The translations under genes were made by a program, and so were the position numbers. DNA of 9,198 nt from Pseudonocardiaceae bacterium (GTDB lineage: Bacteria; Actinomycetota; Actinomycetes; Mycobacteriales; Pseudonocardiaceae): positions 1 to 9,198 of the forward strand of contig JAICSB010000112.1 in the NCBI GenBank assembly GCA_025937115.1. Reading direction: 5' to 3'. Each line of letters begins with the position of its first letter. Within the stretch, counting starts at the first letter, position 1. The notes below the pieces were generated by a model. That model searched no databases, was not told the origin of the DNA, and saw only the letters and a list, made by a program, of their open reading frames with translations. Positions 1 through 5,967 of the stretch are shown piece after piece.

Positions 1-959
1 AAACCGTCGAAGACCACCTGCGCGATCTGTGCGACCAATGTCTTCTGCGCGTAGCCCTGCGGTGCGCCGATCAGTTGCCGCGCCGGATCATCGGCCATCT
101 TCACCCCGGTGAGCTGGGCCAGCGCGATCAGACCCATCAGCATGGTCACCGAGATGCTTCCGAGCAGCAGCAGGGTGGTGGCCGCGTTGCGGGACTTCGG
201 CTTCTGGAAAGCCGGCACGCCGTTGCTGATCGCCTCCACGCCGGTGAGCGCGGCGCAGCCGGAGGAGAACGCCCGCAGCACGAGGAACACCAGCGCAACG
301 CCGACGAGTTGGTTGCCCTCCCCCCGCAACCCGAAACTCGCTGACTCCGCGCGGAGGGGCTCACCGAGCAGCAGCACCCGAATCAACCCCCAGGCGAGCA
401 TCACAATGATGCCGATCATGAAGGCATAGGTGGGAATGGCGAACGCCGTGCCGGATTCCCGGATCCCCCGCAGGTTGGCCGCGGTCAACACGATGATTGC
501 GGCCACCGCGAAGGCCACCTTGTGGGTAGCGACGAAGGGCAGCGCCGAGCCGATGTTCGACGCCGCCGAGGAGATCGACACCGCGACCGTGAGGACATAA
601 TCCACCAGCAACGCGCTGGCCACCACAAGCCCCGCGGTACCGCCCAGGTTCACCGTCGCGACTTCGTAGTCCCCGCCGCCCGACGGGTACGCCCGGACGT
701 TCTGCCGATAGCTGGTGACCACGACCAGCATGACCACCGCGACCGTGAGCCCGACCCACGATGCGAACGAATATGCCGAAATCCCTGCGACCGACAAGAC
801 GAGGAAGAGCTCTTCGGGGGCGTAGGCGACCGACGACAGCGCATCCGACGCGAAGACCGGCAACGCGATGCGCTTGGGCAGTAGTGTGTGGGCCAGGCGT
901 TCGCTACTAAACGGCCTGCCGACAAGAATCCGTTTGACCGCCGTCGCGAGCTTCGACAC
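1..959 (-). CDS. KimA-like APC-superfamily permease (C-terminal part beyond left edge)
   Basis: Integral membrane transporter of the APC superfamily, the counterpart of Rv2690c and strongly reminiscent of the Bacillus potassium/proton symporter KimA. The first 319 codons are visible; the family runs to about 600-660 residues. Seen motifs are KRILVGRPF (9-17), SDALSSVAYAPEE (38-50), SYRQNVRAYPSGGGDYE (83-99), VDYVLTVAVS (119-128) and FSSGCAALTGVEAISNGVPAF (from 231). As I recall the KimA structure, potassium is held by an Asp and Tyr in the first motif, a DY pair and a Thr/Glu pair in TGVE; all have counterparts here (Asp39, Tyr46, Asp120-Tyr121, Thr239, Glu242). The GTG start is bounded by an in-frame TAG only four codons upstream (971-969). 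It is divergent from ceoB with about 107 bp between them. The family call is firm. Potassium as substrate is inference, since older annotations call such proteins amino-acid permeases. Confidence 0.88.
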   Translation of the reverse strand, partial: MSKLATAVKRILVGRPFSSERLAHTLLPKRIALPVFASDALSSVAYAPEELFLVLSVAGISAYSFASWVGLTVAVVMLVVVTSYRQNVRAYPSGGGDYEVATVNLGGTAGLVVASALLVDYVLTVAVSISSAASNIGSALPFVATHKVAFAVAAIIVLTAANLRGIRESGTAFAIPTYAFMIGIIVMLAWGLIRVLLLGEPLRAESASFGLRGEGNQLVGVALVFLVLRAFSSGCAALTGVEAISNGVPAFQKPKSRNAATTLLLLGSISVTMLMGLIALAQLTGVKMADDPARQLIGAPQGYAQKTLVAQIAQVVFDG

Positions 960-965
960 CCGCAA

Positions 966-971
966 AGCCTA
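966..971 (-). promoter_or_regulatory. Candidate -10 (TAGGCT) for a leaderless permease transcript
   Basis: On the minus strand TAGGCT fits the actinobacterial TANNNT -10 pattern and lies six bases before the permease GTG at 959. That spacing would place transcription initiation at or next to the start codon. No Shine-Dalgarno sequence precedes the GTG, which also favours leaderless translation. I see no convincing -35. On the opposite strand TACGGT at 1016-1021 is a weaker candidate -10 for ceoB. Confidence 0.35.
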
Positions 972-1066
972 CGGCCGAGCGGCAGCCCGGCGGAGGATGG
1001 CAGTGGCATCGGCGATACGGTTTTCGGAGAGCACCTTTTGGCACCCACCGACCCGGGAGTGACCGC

Positions 1067-1729
1067 GTGCATGTCGTGATCATGGGTTGTGGCCGGGTGG
1101 GCGCTGCGCTGGCCATGGCCCTGGAACGGCTCGGCCACGATCTGTCGGTGATCGACCAGAATCAGCAGGCGTTCCGCAGGCTCGGCGCTGACTTCCACGG
1201 CCAGCAGATTCGCGGTATCGGCTTTGATCGCCAAGTGCTCACCGAGGCCGGAACCGAGCGCGCTGGTGCGTTCGCCGCAGTGTCCAATGGCGACAACTCC
1301 AACATCATCGCTGCTCGGGTCGCCCGGGAGACCTTCGGCGTGAACCATGTCGTCGCGAGGATTTATGACCCGAAAAGGGCCGCGGTCTACGAACGACTTG
1401 GTATTCCGACCGTGGCCACCGTGCCGTGGACTACTGATCGGTTCCTGCGAATGCTGCTGCCCGACGGCGTGGCGGCTGCGTGGCGTGATCCGTCGGGCAC
1501 GGTGGCGGTGCTGCAGCTACCGCTACACGAGGGATGGGCCGGACGCACCGTAGGTGACCTGGAGGAACACATCGGCGCGCGGATCGCATTCATCGTCCGA
1601 TTCGGGACCGGGGTGTTGCCCAGCCACAACACCGTGGTGCAGGCCGAAGACCAGGTGTACGCCGCCGCTGTCTCCGGCACCGTCACCGATGTCACCACCG
1701 CGGCAGCTACCGTGCCGCTCAACGACTAA
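1067..1729 (+). CDS. ceoB: RCK/TrkA-type K+ uptake regulatory protein CeoB
   Basis: Cytoplasmic NAD(H)/nucleotide-binding regulator of potassium transport, TrkA_N (RCK_N) plus TrkA_C (RCK_C), 220 residues. The Rossmann glycine motif is GCGRVG (7-12), followed by the acidic residue of the second strand, Asp30 in VID. The blocks SNGDNSNIIAARVARETFG, VVARIYDPKRA and YERLGIPTVATVPWTTD are typical of mycobacterial CeoB. The RCK_C domain fills roughly residues 135-215. The GTG start is supported by GGGAG at 1054-1058, eight bases upstream. It is followed by the paralogous ceoC after 27 bp, so the two are very probably co-transcribed and may form hetero-oligomers. In classical systems these subunits gate TrkH/KtrB channels; no such gene is in view, and the divergent KimA-like permease is the nearest transporter. 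RCK_C domains of some Firmicutes relatives bind c-di-AMP; that is not shown here. Confidence 0.93.
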   Translation: MHVVIMGCGRVGAALAMALERLGHDLSVIDQNQQAFRRLGADFHGQQIRGIGFDRQVLTEAGTERAGAFAAVSNGDNSNIIAARVARETFGVNHVVARIYDPKRAAVYERLGIPTVATVPWTTDRFLRMLLPDGVAAAWRDPSGTVAVLQLPLHEGWAGRTVGDLEEHIGARIAFIVRFGTGVLPSHNTVVQAEDQVYAAAVSGTVTDVTTAAATVPLND

Positions 1730-1756
1730 CTCCTCGAGCTGACCTTGGGAGCCGCC

Positions 1757-2422
1757 ATGCGCGTGACCATCGCCGGAGCGGGTGCGGTGGGCCGGTCCAT
1801 CGCGACTGAGCTGCTCGAGTTCGGCCACCAGGTGATGCTCATCGAACGAGATGCTGATCAGTTTGATCCGCACGAGGTGGAGGGCGCCGAATGGGTCCTC
1901 GCCGATGCCTGCGAACTGGCCTCGCTGGAGGAGGCCGGGCTGGAACACTCCGATGTGGTGATCGCGGCGACCGGCAACGACAAGGTCAACTTGGTTGTCT
2001 CGCTACTGGCCAAGACGGAGTTCGCGGTACGTCGGGTGGTGGCCCGGGTCAACGACCCGCGAAACGAATGGCTGTTCACCGAGGCCTGGGGCGTGGATGT
2101 CTCGGTATCTACGCCGCGGATGCTCGCCGCAATGGTCGAGGAAGCGGTCTCCGTCGGCGACCTCGTGCGGCTGATGACCTTGCGGCAAGGGCAGGCGAAC
2201 CTCGTCGAGGTCACGCTGCCCGCGGACACCCCGCTGGCCGGACTGCCGGTACGACAGCTGCAGTTACCCGTCGACGCCGCGCTGGTCACCATCCTGCGTG
2301 GCGGCAGGGTGATCGTTCCGCAGGGCGACGATCCCCTCGAGGGCGGGGACGAGCTGCTTTTCGTCGCTGTGGCGGAAGTGGAACCCGATGTCCGGGCGGC
2401 GCTAAATCGTCGCCAGAGCTAG
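1757..2422 (+). CDS. ceoC: RCK/TrkA-type K+ uptake regulatory protein CeoC
   Basis: Second RCK regulator of 221 residues, paralogous to the preceding gene. GAGAVG (7-12) is the nucleotide-binding glycine loop and Glu30 in LIERD is the acidic residue that usually selects NAD(H). ATGNDKVNLVVSLLAKTEF, VVARVNDPRNEWLF and WGVDVSVSTPRMLAAMVEE identify the CeoC branch. A C-terminal RCK_C-like domain follows from about residue 140. I chose ATG at 1757, preceded five bases upstream by GGGAG (1747-1751), over an in-frame TTG at 1745 that lies at that ribosome site. The final TAG shares a CTAG with the stop of the convergent DUF3159 gene, a four-base overlap. One rare TTA codon occurs near 2264. Confidence 0.92.
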   Translation: MRVTIAGAGAVGRSIATELLEFGHQVMLIERDADQFDPHEVEGAEWVLADACELASLEEAGLEHSDVVIAATGNDKVNLVVSLLAKTEFAVRRVVARVNDPRNEWLFTEAWGVDVSVSTPRMLAAMVEEAVSVGDLVRLMTLRQGQANLVEVTLPADTPLAGLPVRQLQLPVDAALVTILRGGRVIVPQGDDPLEGGDELLFVAVAEVEPDVRAALNRRQS

Positions 2423-2434
2423 CTGGTCGCCGCC
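2395..2434. terminator. Possible hairpin at the ceoC/DUF3159 convergent junction
   Basis: GGCGGCG (2395-2401) is complementary to CGCCGCC (2428-2434). The enclosed 26 bases contain a small CCAG/CTGG stem around the palindrome AGCTAGCT (2417-2424), which carries both stop codons. There is no U-tract on either strand. The structure could slow or end transcription from both sides, but GC-rich sequence gives such pairings by chance, so this is tentative. Confidence 0.22.
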
Positions 2435-3057
2435 GTGACTCGGACGGCACGCCGGATCGCCCAGATGGTCACCAATGCGGCCACCGCAGTCAGCGGCAGG
2501 CCCATCGCCAGCCGGGCCACCCCGAGCCAATCGGTCTCTTGCACGTTGTACAGGTAGTGCTGAACCCCGAAACGGGCCAGCAAGAACACCGCCCAGACCA
2601 CGGTCGCCACGTCGAAGCCGGACCGGGCGCGGCGGTCGGTTCGCCAGCCGAAGCTTGAGCCGTTGAGCGCTGACCACAGCACGCCGACCAACGGACGGCG
2701 CACCACCACCGACAACGCCAGCACCAGTCCCGCCACCAGGCTGTACCAGATGCCGTAGAGGAAAAAACCCCGTGCTTCCCCAGTGCGGTAGGCGATGAAG
2801 GCACACACAGCTACCCCGAGGATCCCGGAGACGGCCGGCTGAAGTGGCTCCCGGCGGATCAGCCGCCACACTCCGACCGCGACCGCGACCGCCAACGAAG
2901 CCCAGATCGCCGCTTGCAAGCCGGCAAGTGGATTTACCGCGACGAAGGCCACTGCAGGCATGGCCGAGGACACCAGACCCCCGACACCGCCCATCTGCTC
3001 CAGCAAGGTCGGAGTGCGCCGCTCGGAGGGCGGGGGCTCTGGCACGGACTGACTCAT
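2419..3057 (-). CDS. DUF3159 multi-pass membrane protein
   Basis: Membrane protein of 212 residues, counterpart of Rv2693c. The function is unknown. A short polar, proline-rich N-terminus is followed by the family signature LLEQMGGVGGLVSSAMPAVAF (about 18-38) and then about six hydrophobic segments, among them GLQAAIWASLAVAVAVGVW, GILGVAVCAFIAY, GIWYSLVAGLVLALSVVV and a C-terminal LAMGLPLTAVAALVTIWAI. Arginine-rich loops such as RRAR and RRA separate them. The ATG at 3057 overlaps the TGA of the upstream OB-fold gene as ATGA, which indicates translational coupling. The reading frame stays open to 3306, but that extension runs through the OB-fold gene and is not used. Its stop overlaps that of ceoC in the convergent direction. 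Confidence 0.85.
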   Translation of the reverse strand: MSQSVPEPPPSERRTPTLLEQMGGVGGLVSSAMPAVAFVAVNPLAGLQAAIWASLAVAVAVGVWRLIRREPLQPAVSGILGVAVCAFIAYRTGEARGFFLYGIWYSLVAGLVLALSVVVRRPLVGVLWSALNGSSFGWRTDRRARSGFDVATVVWAVFLLARFGVQHYLYNVQETDWLGVARLAMGLPLTAVAALVTIWAIRRAVRVTAATS

Positions 3058-3431
3058 GAACTCCGCTGCAGCTCGTAGTAGGGGTTGTAGAGAACCTTGC
3101 GGCCGTCTCGGACGGCGATCCGGCCTGAGGCCTTGACGGTCCTTCCCGGTTCGATGCCAGGAATCCGCCGCCGTCCCATCCAGACCAAGGTAATCGCCTC
3201 CGAGCCATCGAACAGCTCGGCCTCCAGAGTAGCCGCCGCCGCTCGAGGGCAGTGCTCCACGCTGCGCAGCCGGCCCAGAACGGTGACCGCCTGGCCGGAA
3301 CAGCATTCACTGGCGCGCCGCGCGCCGGCCCGCTCCACACAGCGCGACAGGTCCTCGGCGTCCAGTTCGGAAGTCTCGCTGGTGAGCTTGCGGACGAGTC
3401 GCCGCCAGTAGCCGGGAGCCGCATCGGTCAT
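3054..3431 (-). CDS. OB-fold nucleic acid-binding protein
   Basis: Small cytoplasmic protein of 125 residues resembling Rv2694c. The C-terminal half (about 47-125) has the layout of a RecG/tRNA-anti type OB fold. GQAVTVLGRLRSV opens the barrel, then come ELFDGSEAITLVWMGRRRIPGIEPGRTVKASGRIAV in the middle and VLYNPYYEL at the end, all hallmark strings of this actinobacterial family. The N-terminal part (1-45) is charged and probably helical. Nucleic acid binding is expected from the fold but has not been shown from sequence alone. The ATG at 3431 is chosen because GGAGG (3441-3437) lies five bases upstream; the frame extends 17 codons further without support. It overlaps the DUF3159 membrane protein by four bases, so an OB-fold protein and a membrane protein are made from one message. 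Confidence 0.85.
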   Translation of the reverse strand: MTDAAPGYWRRLVRKLTSETSELDAEDLSRCVERAGARRASECCSGQAVTVLGRLRSVEHCPRAAAATLEAELFDGSEAITLVWMGRRRIPGIEPGRTVKASGRIAVRDGRKVLYNPYYELQRSS

Positions 3432-3483
3432 GTCGACCTCCGGACTGCGATCGCGGGTACCTCGACGGACCCGCTTCAACACC

Positions 3484-3489
3484 AGCGTA
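3484..3489 (-). promoter_or_regulatory. Candidate -10 (TACGCT) for the OB-fold/DUF3159 operon
   Basis: TACGCT on the minus strand fits TANNNT and would give a leader of roughly 45 bases carrying the GGAGG site. No clear -35 is visible. It lies just downstream, in the direction of transcription, of a hairpin that could end the dut-DUF3710 transcript, so the two elements together suggest separate transcription units. Confidence 0.25.
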
Positions 3490-3514
3490 ACCCGATCGCA
3501 ACCTGATTCGCTTG

Positions 3515-3542
3515 ACCACAGCCGATGTCGCCCATCTGTGGT
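3515..3542 (-). terminator. Imperfect hairpin after the DUF3710 gene
   Basis: ACCACA (3515-3520) pairs with TGTGGT (3537-3542), and GATG (3524-3527) pairs with CATC (3533-3536) around a five-base loop. A three-base bulge at 3521-3523 separates the stems. It starts 35 bases after the DUF3710 stop on the minus strand and has no U-run. It may be a terminator of the kind common in GC-rich actinobacteria. The surrounding 146 bp (3432-3577) hold no supported gene, and Rv2695 of M. tuberculosis, which sits here, is absent. Confidence 0.35.
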
Positions 3543-3577
3543 TCCCGCTTCTCGAGGGGATGTCTCAGGGTGGTCCC

Positions 3578-4249
3578 TCAGCCGCCATCGGCCGCAGCGT
3601 TGACCAGCTCGGCGGTCGCCTGCTTGAGTTGCTCGCCCAGTGGTCCGGGCAGTTGCAGCGGCAACGGGCTACGTACCGGCAGCGCTTCAGAACCCCGGAC
3701 CACCACGGTATGCCGGACCAGATCACGCAGCAGCGCGATCCGAGCCTCGGAATGCTCGGCGGTGCCCACAGCGACACCGCGGAGCATCCACCGTGGGCCG
3801 TCCACCGCCAGGAACCGCAACACCCCCTGGTCGGTCACCGCCTCAATCTCCTGTCCCCACTCGCCGGTGACCCGCCCGACCCGGCCACCATCAGCTCGCA
3901 GTCTGGCCACCAGCTCGGGGGCAACCTCGCGCCACAACCCGCCGCTGCGGGGAGCGGCGAACGCGGTGATGGTGAACTGACCGACGCCGGTGATCAAGTG
4001 CACTGCTCGCACCGGACCGGACCTGTCCACCTCGACCTGAAGTTGCGCGCCGTCTGGCATAGGCAACCGCAGTGAGCCGAGATCGAGCCTGATCCACCCG
4101 TCATCGGGCGCCTCGTCCGCGTCGTAGGGTCCAAACCCCAACCCCCCCTCCACGATGCTTTCAGTAGCACTGTGCGGAACTTGGTCGGGCGCCTCAACAC
4201 CATCCGGTGGCGGTGTCGGGTCTTGGGGTCTGCTGCGACGTCCGAACAC
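3578..4249 (-). CDS. DUF3710 family protein
   Basis: Soluble protein of 223 residues matching the Rv2696c family, function unknown. The N-terminus FGRRSRPQDP is followed by an acidic, proline-rich linker to about residue 60. The conserved body then includes RLDLGSLRLPMPDG, FTITAFAAPRSGGLWREVAPEL, TGEWGQEIEA and DGPRWMLRGVAVG. No membrane segment or catalytic signature is evident. I prefer GTG at 4249 because the family begins MFGRR-like and GGAGA (4263-4259) lies nine bases upstream. A GTG at 4258 is in frame but abuts the ribosome site and overlaps dut. With this start only two bases separate it from the dut stop, so it is translated from the dut message. Confidence 0.86.
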   Translation of the reverse strand: MFGRRSRPQDPTPPPDGVEAPDQVPHSATESIVEGGLGFGPYDADEAPDDGWIRLDLGSLRLPMPDGAQLQVEVDRSGPVRAVHLITGVGQFTITAFAAPRSGGLWREVAPELVARLRADGGRVGRVTGEWGQEIEAVTDQGVLRFLAVDGPRWMLRGVAVGTAEHSEARIALLRDLVRHTVVVRGSEALPVRSPLPLQLPGPLGEQLKQATAELVNAAADGG

Positions 4250-4251
4250 TG

Positions 4252-4734
4252 CTAGCACTCTCCCTGCTGTGTGGTCCCGCCTAGCTGGCAGGTCCCCGTT
4301 GAGCCGTAACCGTTCGTTCCCCGCAGGGACTGCGGTAGCGCGGTCACCTCACGAAACGCGGCGCGCTCCACCCGCTGCACGACCAGTTGCGCGATCCGGT
4401 CCATCCTGCGCAGCACCGCAGGCTCGCGCAGGTCATGGTTGACCAGGCAGACCCGCAGCTCCCCCCGATAGCCGGCGTCGATGGTGCCCGGCGAGTTGAT
4501 TACCGCCAATCCCGCCTGCGCCGCCAACCCGGAACGAGGGTGAACGAACGCCGCATAACCACTGGGCAGGGCTATCGCGATGCCGGTGCCCACCACGGTT
4601 CGCTCACCAGGGGGCAGGACCACGTCGCGGGTGGTGACCAGATCGGCTCCGGCGTCGCCGATGTGTGCGTATTGGGGCACCGGCACCTCAGGATCCAGCC
4701 GGGTCAGCAGGACTTCGAGCGGAGGCGGGGACAC
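4252..4734 (-). CDS. dut: dUTP diphosphatase (trimeric dUTPase)
   Basis: Hydrolyses dUTP to dUMP and pyrophosphate, keeping uracil out of DNA and feeding dTMP synthesis. All five motifs of the homotrimeric family are present in 160 residues: I DAGADL (27-32), [10 protein letters not shown] (66-73), [17 protein letters not shown] (80-93) with catalytic Asp86 and Tyr89 stacking on uracil, [11 protein letters not shown], and [11 protein letters not shown]. Motif V has Tyr where most enzymes have Phe and M. tuberculosis has His. The five-residue loop that mycobacterial dUTPases carry before motif V is absent. The tail ends in Cys. GTG at 4734 gives the normal length; the frame is open to 5412, but that would run through the opposite-strand DUF3093 gene. 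No good Shine-Dalgarno sequence precedes it. A TAGTCT hexamer eight bases upstream suggests a leaderless transcript. Confidence 0.95.
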   Translation of the reverse strand: MSPPPLEVLLTRLDPEVPVPQYAHIGDAGADLVTTRDVVLPPGERTVVGTGIAIALPSGYAAFVHPRSGLAAQAGLAVINSPGTIDAGYRGELRVCLVNHDLREPAVLRRMDRIAQLVVQRVERAAFREVTALPQSLRGTNGYGSTGTCQLGGTTQQGEC

Positions 4735-4742
4735 GGCGCGCG

Positions 4743-4752
4743 AGACTACCCT
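4743..4752. promoter_or_regulatory. Overlapping divergent -10 elements for dut and the DUF3093 gene
   Basis: The 25 bp between the two GTG starts contain TACCCT on the plus strand (4747-4752), seven bases before the DUF3093 start. They also contain TAGTCT on the minus strand (4748-4743), eight bases before the dut start. Both match TANNNT and share the same TA step at 4747-4748. Neither gene has a ribosome site at a normal distance, so both look leaderless. No -35 is recognisable on either side. Confidence 0.5.
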
Positions 4753-4759
4753 CAGCCTG

Positions 4760-5290
4760 GTGTCCGATCGTGAAGCCCCCGGCCAGCACTCGTCCGACGC
4801 CGCGCCGGTCTTCGATGAGCGTCTCGCCGTACCACTGTGGTGGTGGCCGCTGGGTTTCGGCGTGGCGACGCTGCTAGCGGCTGAGGTCCATATGGGATAC
4901 CCGGGGGTACGCGCCTGGCTGCCATACCTGTTGACAGTGCCGCTGACCTGCGTCGTGCTGTTGCGGATGGGTCGGCACCGGGTTGCGCTGCAGGGCGATG
5001 AGCTGCGGGTAGGCCCGGCGCACGTCCCGGTCCGCCAGCTAGGACAGGTCCAGGTGATTCCCCCGGACGCCAAACGGCGCGTGCTGGGTCCGGACCTGGA
5101 TCCGGCAGCGTTCGTGCTGCACACCGGGTGGGTCGGCCCGGTGTTGCGAGTCATGCTCACCGATCCAGCCGATCCCACCCCGTACTGGGTCTTCAGCGTC
5201 CGCCACGCTGAGCAGCTCGCTGCGTTGCTTCGGACCCACACTGACGAGGTGCCCCATGGCAACCCTGGGCCACGCTCGCCTAGCCGGTAA
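4760..5290 (+). CDS. DUF3093 membrane protein
   Basis: Protein of 176 residues, counterpart of Rv2698, function unknown. A polar N-terminus (1-25) precedes two membrane segments, [18 protein letters not shown] (about 26-43) and [18 protein letters not shown] (about 53-70), joined by a short loop. A soluble C-terminal domain follows that looks PH-like, with [30 protein letters not shown] and [10 protein letters not shown], the last two being the DUF3093 signature. The C-terminal domain probably faces the cytoplasm. GTG at 4760 is selected because it gives the family length and lies seven bases after a TACCCT -10; the 60 upstream codons in frame belong to the antisense of dut. It is convergent with DUF4193 across 24 bp, where I see no clear terminator. 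Confidence 0.86.
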   Translation: MSDREAPGQHSSDAAPVFDERLAVPLWWWPLGFGVATLLAAEVHMGYPGVRAWLPYLLTVPLTCVVLLRMGRHRVALQGDELRVGPAHVPVRQLGQVQVIPPDAKRRVLGPDLDPAAFVLHTGWVGPVLRVMLTDPADPTPYWVFSVRHAEQLAALLRTHTDEVPHGNPGPRSPSR

Positions 5291-5314
5291 CAGGCAATGC
5301 ACAGGACAAACTGT

Positions 5315-5617
5315 TCAAGCCGCGCAATCCCGGCACACCATCCGCCCGTTGCGTTGTTCGGCCAGCCTGCTGCGGTGATGGACGAGGAAGCAGCTCGAGC
5401 AGGTGAACTCATCGGCCTGCTTGGGCAGCACTCGAACGATCAGCTCCTCGCCGGACAGGTCGGCGCCGGGCAACTCGAAGTTCTCCGCGGACTCCGACTC
5501 GTCGACGTCAACCGCACCCGACTGGGCCTCGTTCCGTCTCGCCTTGAGCTCGTCTAGCGAGTCCTCGACAAGCTCATCCGCCTCGCTCCGCCGCGGAGCG
5601 TCGTAGTCGGTAGCCAT
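5315..5617 (-). CDS. DUF4193 small zinc-ribbon-like protein
   Basis: Small soluble acidic protein of exactly 100 residues, the same length as Rv2699c. It starts [10 protein letters not shown], followed by a helical, strongly acidic region ([17 protein letters not shown]) and the conserved strand-rich part [20 protein letters not shown]. It ends in two CXXC pairs, CSSC (73-76) and CRDC (95-98), separated by a basic stretch with two His. The four cysteines are well placed to bind zinc as a ribbon. The role is unknown; a partner-binding or regulatory adaptor is possible but unproven. The ATG at 5617 has GGTGGGA just upstream; the longer frame to 5656 has no support. Confidence 0.9.
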   Translation of the reverse strand: MATDYDAPRRSEADELVEDSLDELKARRNEAQSGAVDVDESESAENFELPGADLSGEELIVRVLPKQADEFTCSSCFLVHHRSRLAEQRNGRMVCRDCAA

Positions 5618-5652
5618 GATTCCCACCCCTGAGTTGTACGGGTCATGCCGCA

Positions 5653-5682
5653 GCACAAACGCATAAGCACGCTAATTTGTGC
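5653..5682. promoter_or_regulatory. Inverted repeat GCACAAA-N16-TTTGTGC, possible operator
   Basis: GCACAAA (5653-5659) and TTTGTGC (5676-5682) are perfect 7 bp inverted arms separated by 16 bp. The arm centres are 23 bp apart, about two helical turns. The dyad is AT-rich against its surroundings and brackets the candidate -10 of the DUF4193 gene, which fits a dimeric repressor site. It could also act on cei, which is transcribed away from here further downstream. The binding protein is unknown. Confidence 0.4.
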
Positions 5683-5698
5683 CCGAGACGTCGGTCAC
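5669..5698 (-). promoter_or_regulatory. Candidate promoter of the DUF4193 gene
   Basis: On the minus strand GTGACC (5698-5693) shares the TGAC core of TTGACA and is followed after 18 bp by TAGCGT (5674-5669), matching TANNNT. Initiation would fall near 5662 and leave a leader of about 45 bases before the ATG. The -10 sits in the spacer of the inverted repeat at 5653-5682. Confidence 0.4.
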
Positions 5699-5967
5699 AC
5701 TTCGACGCATCGGGCACGGTGCTGGCGCGCGCCTCAACCGTGAGCCCCTCTGCGGCGCCAGAGCGGCGAGAGAATAGCTCGCCAACCGGTGCAATGCGCG
5801 CATTTCCCCGGCGTGTCCCGTCGGTTTCACGTCGGTGTCGCCGCTCGCCTCGCCGCCAACTGGGCGAACCGGACCCGGACACGCCGCAATGGGCTGCGCT
5901 GATCCCGCCCTACATCTACCCTCAAATGCAGGGGCTGGCCAGGTCAAGGGCCAGGGAGGGCGGGGCC
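5683..5967 (+). other. Stretch without a supported gene upstream of cei
   Basis: The cei reading frame stays open upstream to 5677, but its translation is arginine-, serine- and proline-rich with no conserved block. Third-position base choice in its first half is unlike the neighbouring genes, so I treat it as leader DNA. TACCCT at 5917-5922 is a possible cei -10, giving a leader of roughly 40 bases. It is the same hexamer as the DUF3093 candidate. Together with 5618-5682 this makes about 350 bp between the DUF4193 and cei starts. Confidence 0.5.

Noticed and set aside
361..1348. Minus-strand open frames overlapping the permease and ceoB
   Set aside because: They are in other frames than the permease, with Arg/Ser/Cys-rich translations; the permease frame carries all the conserved motifs.
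1891..2658. 255-codon plus-strand open frame overlapping ceoC and DUF3159
   Set aside because: Arg/Gly-rich translation with no domain; both overlapped genes are clear family members.
3058..3306. Extension of the DUF3159 frame upstream of its ATG
   Set aside because: It lies wholly within the OB-fold gene in another frame; the ATGA overlap and the family signature fix the start at 3057.
5291..5314. ACAG/CTGT hairpin between the DUF3093 and DUF4193 stops
   Set aside because: Only four base pairs with a six-base loop; not distinguishable from chance.
4735..5412. Long upstream extension of the dut frame on the minus strand
   Set aside because: It runs through the opposite-strand DUF3093 gene, has no family similarity, and the dUTPase has its normal length from 4734.
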